The notes under the pieces were generated by a model that saw only the letters and a list, made by a program, of their open reading frames with translations, searched no databases and was not told the origin of the DNA. 49,458 nt of DNA from Paenibacillus sp. DMB5 (GTDB lineage Bacteria > Bacillota > Bacilli > Paenibacillales > Paenibacillaceae): contig NZ_LRAC01000152.1 in the NCBI RefSeq assembly GCF_001517085.1, positions 1 through 49,458 of the forward strand, read 5' to 3'. Below, one piece after another: positions 42,665-49,458 of the stretch (its first letter is position 1; every line of letters starts with the position of its first letter). Both the position numbers and the translations under genes were made by a program.

Positions 42665-44136
42665 ACAAGCAGGCAGTTATTATCGGCGCCGGCTTCGGCA
42701 GCCTGTCCTGTGCAGTCACACTGGCGGCAAAGGGCTGGAAGGTGACTGTGCTGGAGCGGCAGGATCAGCCCGGCGGCAAGCTGCAGCGGGTAACGGAACA
42801 AGGATACACCTTTGACAGGGGACCCAGCACCATCACCATGCCGCATGTCTTCCGCTCGCTATATGAGCTTGCCGGCGCCAAGATGGAGGACTATGTCGGG
42901 CTGTATGAGCTGGAGCCGAGGACAAGGAATGTTTTTGCAGATGGACATACGGTTGATTTATCTAGGGATACAGTATATATGCGTGAACAGATTGCCGCCT
43001 ACTCTCCTCATGACGCCGGACGCTACAGTGAATTTATGGCTGAAGCTGAACTATTGTACCAGCTGAGCGAGAAGCAGTTTCTGAACCGGCTTCTGCTCTC
43101 GTGGAAAGATAAGCTGTCCCTGCCGCTGGTGCGGGATCTGCTGCGGGTCCGGCCGTTTCTAACCCTGCAGTCGCTCCTACAGCGATATTTTAGGCATCCC
43201 AATACACTTGCTATGCTGGGACGTTACGCCACCTATGTCGGATCCTCCCCCTACCAGTCTCCGGCAATCTTTGCGATGCTCGGTCATGTGGAGGCCAAAC
43301 TTGGGGTATACGGTGTTAAAGGCGGTACATATAAGCTGGTGGAAGGGCTGGTGGCGCTGGCCCGGAGGCTCGGCGTGGAGATCGTTACCGGAACTGAGGT
43401 TACAGGCATCGCCGTGGCCGGGGGGAAGGCCGAAGGGGTAGAGACCTCACGGGGCTTTTACCCGGCACGGACTGTCATTGCCGGGGGCGACGTGCTCAGC
43501 GTCAGCCGCATGCTGCTGCCGGAAGCATCCCGCCGGACAATGAGTGACCGAACGATCGAGCGCTATGAGCCCTCGCTGTCGGGTCTGGTGACTCTTGCCG
43601 GTGTGAGGCGGAAATATGAGCAGCTGCTGCATCATACAGTATTTTTTCCGGAGCAATATGAGCCTGAGTTCACAGACATTTTTGACAAAAGACGCCCTCC
43701 GCTAAATCCGACAGTGTACGTATGCTACTCCGGTTACTCTGAGCCCGGCATGGCCCCGGTTGACGGCAGCAATCTGTTTATTCTGGCTAACGCCCCATAT
43801 CTGAACAACGGCTGCGACTGGGCCAGAGAGACGGAGATATACGGGCGGCGGATTACGGATATGCTCAAGGGCTTCGGCATCGGGGGACTGGAGCAGGCGG
43901 AGGTGCTTCAGCGCTATACTCCCCAAAATCTCGCAGCCGATACCCTTGCCCACCGGGGAGCCATTTACGGCATCTCCTCGAATTCTGTCCGCCAGACCTT
44001 CTCCCGCCCGGCTAACCGCTCCCGGGAGGTTCAGGGACTGTGGTATGTGGGCGGAACAACTCATCCCGGTGGAGGGACACCGGTTGTATCCCTGTCAGGG
44101 AGGCTTGTTGGTGAGCATATCGCAGGCGAAGGCTAG
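42661..44136 (+). CDS. CrtI-type flavoprotein 3, CrtP/CrtNb-like carotenoid oxidase or desaturase
   Basis: This is a 491-residue third CrtI-family protein. FAD fold AVIIGAGFGSLSCAVTLAAKGW at the N-terminus, QPGGKLQ and TFDRGPSTITMPH, then the C-terminal YGISSNSVRQTFSRPANRS and WYVGGTTHPGGGTPVVSLSGR. The last two blocks most resemble CrtP/CrtNb enzymes, which oxidise the terminal methyl group of C30 carotenoids to aldehyde or acid, although desaturase activity is possible. TTG start with GGGAGG upstream. It ends the coupled operon; a weak hairpin follows at 44205-44226. Confidence 0.85.
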   Translation: MNKQAVIIGAGFGSLSCAVTLAAKGWKVTVLERQDQPGGKLQRVTEQGYTFDRGPSTITMPHVFRSLYELAGAKMEDYVGLYELEPRTRNVFADGHTVDLSRDTVYMREQIAAYSPHDAGRYSEFMAEAELLYQLSEKQFLNRLLLSWKDKLSLPLVRDLLRVRPFLTLQSLLQRYFRHPNTLAMLGRYATYVGSSPYQSPAIFAMLGHVEAKLGVYGVKGGTYKLVEGLVALARRLGVEIVTGTEVTGIAVAGGKAEGVETSRGFYPARTVIAGGDVLSVSRMLLPEASRRTMSDRTIERYEPSLSGLVTLAGVRRKYEQLLHHTVFFPEQYEPEFTDIFDKRRPPLNPTVYVCYSGYSEPGMAPVDGSNLFILANAPYLNNGCDWARETEIYGRRITDMLKGFGIGGLEQAEVLQRYTPQNLAADTLAHRGAIYGISSNSVRQTFSRPANRSREVQGLWYVGGTTHPGGGTPVVSLSGRLVGEHIAGEG

Positions 44137-44204
44137 GAGCGGCCTGCCTTTCTGTCATTTGCAGGGCAGCGATGCTATAATGAAGCGTGCTCTTGGCTAA
44201 AGAG

Positions 44205-44226
44205 ATGCCGGCAGGTCCGGCATTTT
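44205..44226 (+). terminator. Weak terminator after the carotenoid operon
   Basis: ATGCCGG (44205-44211) pairs with CCGGCAT (44217-44223), followed by only TTT and an A. Some read-through into fni is likely; a TATAAT at 44176-44181 could also give fni a start of its own. Confidence 0.5.
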
Positions 44227-44268
44227 ACGGTTTTAGATTGCAGATAACAAGTAAAGGGAGGGGACAGC

Positions 44269-45397
44269 ATGGAACACTTACCGCAAAAAACTGCACCAGC
44301 CTTCACTGCCAAAACAGACGGGAGCCCGCTGCTGCCTGGCGGTGCGGGAGAGAAGTCCCTGCTGCCTTCCTCCACAACAGGGGAGCGCAAGCTGGAGCAT
44401 GTGCGTCTCTGTCTGAATGAGGATGTCGGCGGCAGCGGAATTACGACCGGGCTGGAAGAATACCGGTTTCTGCACAATGCACTGCCTGAGCTGAATTTCG
44501 ACGACATCTCACTGCGCACAGTCTTTCTGGGGCGTGAGCTGCAGACACCGCTGCTGATCAGCTCCATGACCGGCGGCAGCAAGGCGACCGGCGCAATAAA
44601 CGGCAGACTGGCTGAAGTGGCCGGGCGCAGGGGCTGGGCGCTTGGTGTGGGCTCGGTGCGGGCGGCGGTGGAGCGTGCGGAGCTGGCCGAGACCTTCCGG
44701 GTGCGTGAGCGGGCTCCGGGAATTCCGGTTATAGCTAATATAGGTGCCGTGCAGCTGTCTTACGGCTTCGGCGTGGAGGAGTGCCTGCGGGCTGTAGAAA
44801 TCGCCGGGGCGGACTGGCTTGTGCTGCATCTGAACGGGCTGCAGGAGGTATTTCAGCCGGAAGGCAACACCGGCTTCTCCTCCCTGCTTGCCGCGATCGA
44901 GAAGGTCTGCCGGGCGCTGCCGGTGCCGGTCGGCATCAAGGAGGTCGGCTGGGGCATAGACGGCGAAACGGCCCTCAGGCTGTATAATGCCGGAGCAGCC
45001 TTCATCGACGTGGCCGGTGCGGGTGGCACCTCCTGGAGCCAGGTGGAGAAATTCCGCAGCACCGACCCTGTGCGGCGGGCGGCGGCCGAAGCCTTCGCCG
45101 ACTGGGGCATTCCGACGGCCGATTGCATCCGCGGGGTGCGGGCGGCGGCTCCGCACGGTGCGCTGAATCCGGCAGCGGCGGCCTCAAGCATGGCGTCGAT
45201 GCCGCCAAGGCACTTGCGCTGGGGGCCGACCTGGCCGGGTTCGGCCGCAGCCTGCTCGGGCCGCAGTCGATTCCGAGGAGGCGCTCGACCGGGCGCTGGC
45301 CCAGGTGGAGCTGGAGCTGCGGATTGCCATGTTCGGCATCGGCGCTGCCGACCTGTCTGCGCTGCGGGGAACGCCGCGCCTGCTCAAGCGGCAATAA
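44269..45397 (+). CDS. fni: Type 2 isopentenyl-diphosphate delta-isomerase (two frameshifts in this sequence)
   Basis: This FMN- and NAD(P)H-dependent enzyme interconverts IPP and DMAPP, supplying precursors to the carotenoid operon just upstream. Family marks are TPLLISSMTGGSKATGAING, GVGSVRAAVE, IPVIANIGAVQL, HLNGLQEVFQPEGN and DVAGAGGTSWSQVE. After this the frame must be changed near 45164-45173 to recover SGGLKHGVDAAKALALGADLAG, and again near 45258-45263 to recover DSEEALDRALAQVELELRIAMFG. With these it ends in RLLKRQ at 45397, giving about 376 residues. The C-terminus is otherwise well conserved, so base-loss errors are the likely cause. AAGGGAGGGG precedes the ATG. Confidence 0.9.
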
Positions 45398-45427
45398 TGA
45401 ATGAAGTACAAAGGAAGTGCTTAACAA

Positions 45428-45898
45428 ATGATCAAGCTGGTACGGATGGACGAACCGACCTTTCAATTTTTTCTGAAGCAGTCGACCCGCGATTATGCGG
45501 AGGACAAAGTAAGAATCGGAGCCTGGGAGCAGGACACGGCGATGCAGCTGTCCCGGGACGAGATGAACCGTTATCTGCCGCAGGGACTTCATACTGAAGG
45601 CGCCTTTTTATATTCTATTGTGGAGGATACCGGCAACACCCAGGCCGGCTATATCTGGTTCAACGTGGCTCAGGGCCGGCAGGGCAAGGAAGCCTTCATT
45701 TATGATTTCTATATCTTCGAGCCTTATCAGCAGAAGGGATATGGAAGCATGGCGCTAACGCTGCTGGACGAGGAGGCGCGCTGCATGGGTGTAACACGGA
45801 TCGGCCTGCATGTTTTCGGTGACAATGACCGCGCGTTTAAGCTGTATCAGAAGATGGGCTACGGGATTACTGATATTACGATGTCCAAAAAGCTGTAG
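45428..45898 (+). CDS. GNAT family N-acetyltransferase
   Basis: This is a 156-residue acetyltransferase. IYDFYIFEPYQQKGYGSMALTLLDEEA holds the acetyl-CoA pyrophosphate loop (QQKGYG), and LHVFGDNDRAFKLYQKMGYGITDITM is the usual C-terminal motif B. The acceptor is unknown. AAGGAAG lies 16 bp before the ATG with AACAA between, so the start is a little uncertain. It lies 30 bp after fni, close enough to share its transcript. A terminator follows. Confidence 0.86.
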   Translation: MIKLVRMDEPTFQFFLKQSTRDYAEDKVRIGAWEQDTAMQLSRDEMNRYLPQGLHTEGAFLYSIVEDTGNTQAGYIWFNVAQGRQGKEAFIYDFYIFEPYQQKGYGSMALTLLDEEARCMGVTRIGLHVFGDNDRAFKLYQKMGYGITDITMSKKL

Positions 45899-45988
45899 CA
45901 GAGCTGGAAAGCTGGACTTGTGGCAGTTGGGGGAACAAGCCCTTCATAATCCCACGTTAACCCGGTATAGCCCGGTTGCTTCACGGCG

Positions 45989-46014
45989 GAAAGACTCCTC
46001 AGGGGTCTTTTTTG
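45989..46014 (+). terminator. Terminator after the acetyltransferase gene
   Basis: AAAGACTCC pairs with GGGGTCTTT across a short TCA-containing loop and runs into six T residues. Confidence 0.75.
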
Positions 46015-46080
46015 TTGCTCACGCCGCGGCCGCGGACGGGAGAACCACTCAGTAGAGTTACAGGCGGGGCAGCAGTAACG

Positions 46081-46266
46081 CTAACGGACTGGATCGCCCT
46101 TATTTTCACACAGGAGCATCATTTTGCCCTGCCAACGGACCTTATCGCTCTTATTCACTCTTAAACAGCCCTTTTCGCGGCAAATTTCAGTAGATAAGAG
46201 CGCTGTGGTCCGTTAGCGTGCCTTCAGGCGGATTTCGGCCAAAATAAGATCATCTGAGTCCGTTAG
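46081..46266. repeat. Four copies of a 26-bp intergenic repeat, two in each orientation
   Basis: Copies lie at 46081-46106 (+), 46132-46157 (+), 46191-46216 (-) and 46241-46266 (-). Each begins C(T/C)AACGGAC, has a variable 8-9 bp middle and ends in CTTAT plus three or four mostly T bases. The + + - - order makes the whole 186-bp block a loose inverted repeat that could fold as RNA. I see no reading frame in it. The rest of the 45899-46526 gap holds the terminator at its left and the ychF promoter at its right. Confidence 0.8.
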
Positions 46267-46430
46267 AATTACGTACAGGTGGAATATGGTGTTCCTGTCT
46301 AATTTCTAATGAAGAAAGCATACTCGGGAGGGAACATCAGGCCCCTCTTCGTATGTATGCCTTATAAACGGCTCATTCAGCCTGCGCCGGTCCCCGCCTT
46401 TTTTCTGACACACCCCCCGGACATCCGCTG

Positions 46431-46459
46431 TTGCTGGCTGTTTTGTTCTAATATATAAT
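46431..46459 (+). promoter_or_regulatory. ychF promoter
   Basis: TTGCTG (46431-46436), a 17-bp spacer and TATAAT (46454-46459) give a good sigma-A promoter 67 bp before the ychF start. Confidence 0.72.
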
Positions 46460-46526
46460 GGTTTAGATCACAAGTCGGTAATTATGCGGTGGATCAATAC
46501 AACCGAAAATAGGAGTTGTCATATAA

Positions 46527-47627
46527 ATGGCTTTGAAAGCTGGTATCGTCGGATTGCCAAACGTTGGTAAATCCACATTGTTTAACGCAATTACACAAGC
46601 GGGTGCGGAATCCGCCAACTATCCTTTTTGCACCATCGACCCGAACGTGGGTGTCGTGGAAGTACCGGACGAGCGCCTTGACAAGCTGACTGAGCTGGTG
46701 CAGCCGAACAAGACGGTTCCGACCGCTTTTGAATTTGTTGATATTGCCGGACTCGTGCGCGGCGCGAGCAAAGGCGAAGGCCTGGGCAACAAGTTCCTCG
46801 CCCACATTCGTGAAGTGGATGCGATCGTTCATGTGGTGCGCTGTTTTGTGGACGAGAATGTAACGCATGTTGACGGTAAAGTAAATCCGATCAGCGACAT
46901 CCAGACGATTAATCTTGAGCTGATTCTGGCTGACCTTGAAAGCGTGGAGAAGCGCATTGAGCGTTCCCGCAAAAACATCAAGGGCGGAGACAAGAAATAT
47001 GCCCAGGAAGTTGAAGTGCTTGAACGTGTAAAAGAGGCCCTGTACGAAGACAAGCCTGCGCGCAGCATAGAGCTGTCTGATGACGAACGCCTGATTGTGC
47101 GTGACCTGCACCTGCTGACCCTGAAGCCGGTGCTGTACGCGGCTAACGTGGGCGAAGATGAAGTGGCAACTGCCGAAGAGAATCCGTATGTTAAGCAGGT
47201 ACGCGAGTTCGCAGCTGCCGAGAATGCGGAAGTGGTGCCGATCAGTGCCAAGGTTGAAGCAGAGATCGCTGAGCTCGAAGGCGAAGATAAAGAGATGTTC
47301 CTGGAAGAGTTGGGACTGCAGGAATCCGGTCTGAACCGCCTGATCAAAGCGGCTTACAAGCTGCTTGGCCTGTACACTTACTTCACTGCAGGCGTGCAGG
47401 AAGTGCGTGCCTGGACCATCCGCAAGGGAACCAAGGCGCCGGGCGCTGCCGGTGTTATCCACTCCGACTTCGAACGCGGCTTTATCCGCGCTGAGGTTGT
47501 AGCCTACAACGATCTTCTGGCTGCAGGCTCCATGAACGGTGCCAAGGAACGCGGACAGCTCCGTCTGGAAGGCAAGGAATATCTGGTTCAGGACGGCGAT
47601 GTCATGCATTTCCGTTTCAACGTATAA
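46527..47627 (+). CDS. ychF: Ribosome-binding ATPase YchF (Obg family)
   Basis: This is a 366-residue translation-factor GTPase-fold ATPase. G1 is GLPNVGKSTLFNAI (residues 8-21), G3 is DIAGLVRGASKGEGLGN. A coiled-coil region follows (DLESVEKRIERSRKNIKG), and the C-terminal TGS-like domain ends AKERGQLRLEGKEYLVQDGDVMHFRFNV. YchF binds ATP over GTP and associates with ribosomes and stress responses. The full length is present. The start follows TAGGAGTTGTC. A terminator at 47656-47704 follows. Confidence 0.96.
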   Translation: MALKAGIVGLPNVGKSTLFNAITQAGAESANYPFCTIDPNVGVVEVPDERLDKLTELVQPNKTVPTAFEFVDIAGLVRGASKGEGLGNKFLAHIREVDAIVHVVRCFVDENVTHVDGKVNPISDIQTINLELILADLESVEKRIERSRKNIKGGDKKYAQEVEVLERVKEALYEDKPARSIELSDDERLIVRDLHLLTLKPVLYAANVGEDEVATAEENPYVKQVREFAAAENAEVVPISAKVEAEIAELEGEDKEMFLEELGLQESGLNRLIKAAYKLLGLYTYFTAGVQEVRAWTIRKGTKAPGAAGVIHSDFERGFIRAEVVAYNDLLAAGSMNGAKERGQLRLEGKEYLVQDGDVMHFRFNV

Positions 47628-47655
47628 GCCAAGAGCGCAATAATGCGTCAAGATA

Positions 47656-47704
47656 GAGAGGCCATTCTGTGGCGGGTACCCGCTGCCGGATGGCTTCTTT
47701 TTGC
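47656..47704 (+). terminator. Terminator after ychF
   Basis: GAGGCCATTC pairs with GGATGGCTTC, with an inner GCGGGTACCCGC palindrome, followed by five T residues. Confidence 0.8.
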
Positions 47705-47911
47705 AGGACGGACGGAATAATATTACAAAAGATTCTGCATACTAAAGATTGGCCGGAATTTATTTGCAAAGTTAGGCCTGCTGTGTACGCTCGACTGTAG
47801 CCAACTGGCAGGAACGATGCTATAATATAAAGTCGTATATCTATTTATAATGTAACTCACAATTTTAAGCATTTTAAGTGAAATATATTGAATCAGGAGA
47901 GGTGAATTCCC

Positions 47912-48981
47912 TTGTTGTTGGACCGATTGCAATCATTGGCGGACCGCTATGAGAAACTCAGTGAACTGCTTTGTGACCCGGATGTTGCAAGCGACAGTAA
48001 GAAACTGAGGGACTATTCCAAAGAACAATCCGATCTGCAGCCTGCCTTCGAGGCCTATGCTGAATATAAAAATGTAATGGAAGAGCTTGAGGCAGCCAAG
48101 ATGATGCAGGCCGAGAAGCTTGATGATGAAATGAAGGAAATGGTCAAAATGGAGATCGAGGACCTGTCCTCGCGCAGACCGAGCTGGAGGAGAAGATCCG
48201 CATCCTGCTGCTGCCTAAGGACCCGAATGACGATAAGAACGTAATCGTCGAAATCCGCGGTGCAGCCGGCGGGGATGAAGCGGCATTGTTCGCCTCCGAC
48301 CTGTACCGGATGTACACCCGTTATGCCGATGCCCAGGGCTGGCGCGTTGAGCTAATGGATGTGAATACGAATGACCTCGGCGGCTTCAAGGAAGTTATTT
48401 TCCTGATTAACGGCCGCGGTGCGTACAGCAAGATGAAATACGAGAGCGGCGCACACCGTGTTCAGCGCATTCCGACCACAGAATCCGGCGGACGGATTCA
48501 TACCTCTACTTCAACGGTAGCGGTGATGCCGGAAGCGGAAGAATTCGAAATTGAAATTCACGATAAAGACATCCGCGTCGATACGTTCTGCTCCAGCGGA
48601 GCGGGCGGACAGTCCGTTAATACGACCAAATCGGCAGTTCGCGTAACCCACATTCCTACCGGTATCGTAGCTACCTGTCAGGACGGCAAATCGCAGAACT
48701 CCAACAAAGAGAAGGCGCTGCAGGTGCTGCGTGCCCGTATCTCTGATATCAAGCGGCAGGAAGAGGAAGCTAAGTATGCCGGCGAGCGCAAGAGCAAGGT
48801 CGGGACCGGTGACCGCAGTGAGCGTATCCGCACGTACAACTTCCCGCAGAGCCGGGTAACCGATCACCGCATCGGCCTTACCCTGCACCGTCTGGACCAG
48901 GTTATGAACGGGGATATTACTGAGATTATTTCCGCTTTGTCGATTGCTGAGCAGGCGGAACTGATGGAAAAAGGAGAATAA
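47912..48981 (+). CDS. prfA: Peptide chain release factor 1 (frameshifted in this sequence)
   Basis: RF1 recognises UAG/UAA and hydrolyses peptidyl-tRNA. The catalytic GGQ is in SSGAGGQSVNTTKSAV, TESGGRIHTSTSTVAVMPEAEE is the family signature, and domain 1 is the helical N-terminus. Restoring one base near 48168-48174 joins MEIEDLSS to AQTELEEKIRILLLPKDPND and gives 356 residues, the normal length. RF1 is essential, so the break is most likely an error in the sequence. The TTG at 47912 follows AGGAGAGG by 8 bp. The prmC gene follows at once, the usual partner. Confidence 0.93.
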
Positions 48982-48985
48982 TGCT

Positions 48986-49458
48986 TTGAAACACGGCTTA
49001 TATGTCATGCCTCATGTGCAAAGCATCCGGGAAGCCTTTGCGGAGGCTTCTTCTTTTTTGGACAAAAGCGGGTGCAACGAGCCGCAGCGCAGCAGCCAGC
49101 TGCTGCTGGAGCATGTGCTCGGCGTAAGCGGAGCTGCTTATTATATGGCGCTGGCTGACCCTTTTCCGGCTGAGCTGAGAGAAGCCTGGGAAGCGGCGGT
49201 CGGCGACGGGCGGCAGGTGAGCCGGTGCAGTACATCACCGGCGAGCAGGAGTTTTACGGCCGGGTGTTCGAGGTAACGCCGGACGTGCTGATTCCGCGGC
49301 CCGGAGACGAGCTGCTCGACGAGGCATCCTGAAGTACGGCGCGGAGCTGTGGCCGGACGGGCTGGTGCATGCGCCGGGCGGAGCGGCGCAGACTGGCATG
49401 CACGCTGCGGGCGGACCTGCGGCTGCTGAAGCCGGCGGGCGGCATAGCCTCCGCCGCC
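48986..49458 (+). CDS. prmC: Peptide chain release factor N5-glutamine methyltransferase, partial and frameshifted
   Basis: PrmC methylates the glutamine of the GGQ motif in release factors, here the product of the preceding gene. The N-terminal helical domain (SIREAFAEASSFLDKSG, SSQLLLEHVLGVSG) is clear. The substrate strand EPVQYITGEQEFYGRVFEVTPDVLIPRP is recovered only by shifting frame near 49214-49217, and another loss occurs near 49324. After about 49345 the translation is Gly/Ala-rich and poorly matched. The window ends before the NPPY catalytic motif. TTG start after AAAGGAG; ATG at 49007 is an alternative. Confidence 0.8.

Noticed and set aside
46494..47651. 385-residue open frame on the minus strand
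   Set aside because: It is antisense to the clear ychF gene, with no ribosome binding site or family resemblance; such mirror frames are common in GC-rich coding DNA.

Overview
The window looks like chromosomal DNA of a Paenibacillus-like member of the Bacillales. The evidence is mid-50s GC judged by eye, AGGAGG-type ribosome binding sites, frequent TTG/GTG starts, DUF3243 and DUF2164 proteins, and intrinsic terminators with T-runs after most operons. No rRNA, tRNA, CRISPR array, insertion sequence or phage gene was recognised.

Layout. 1-230: a tandem array of five hairpin repeats. 384-2528: a VanY-type carboxypeptidase, a DUF3243 protein and a glutathione peroxidase. 2770-9696: a formate/redox block with formate-THF ligase (fhs), water-forming NADH oxidase, a formate channel and a molybdopterin oxidoreductase. 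The NADH oxidase and formate channel promoters each carry three TGTGA-N6-TCACA-type boxes (Rex or Fnr class). 9824-13232: an MFS protein, two acetyltransferases, a MOSC protein and DUF2164. 13529-15229: glnS, followed by a second hairpin array (15351-15636) and a PD-(D/E)XK/winged-helix protein. 16674-26101: an MFS exporter, mobA, an ABC exporter with a two-component system, a MocR regulator divergent from a LysE exporter, and moaA. 26424-27122: a TorD-type chaperone. 27221-34611: an RND efflux pump with its TetR repressor, divergent from cardiolipin synthase, then a second phospholipase-D-like protein.

34885-45397 is the most distinctive part. A CarH/LitR-type MerR regulator with a cobalamin-binding domain precedes a tightly coupled seven-gene carotenoid operon: three CrtI/CrtN-type flavoproteins, a squalene/phytoene synthase-family enzyme, a CruF-like protein, an LPLAT-type acyltransferase and a family 2 glycosyltransferase. 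A type 2 IPP isomerase follows. Both the regulator promoter and the operon promoter carry head-to-tail 11-bp repeats (three and five copies) with a phased TGTAT core that overlap a perfect TATAAT. This is the layout expected for a CarH operator, so I read the locus as a light-controlled, probably C30, glycosylated and acylated carotenoid system.

45428-49458: an acetyltransferase, an intergenic cluster of four 26-bp repeats, ychF, prfA and the start of prmC.

Six genes (ABC exporter, moaA, RND pump, fni, prfA, prmC) are interrupted by apparent single-base losses in GC-rich short runs. Because essential genes such as prfA are affected, I treat these as probable sequence errors and annotate the genes across the breaks.
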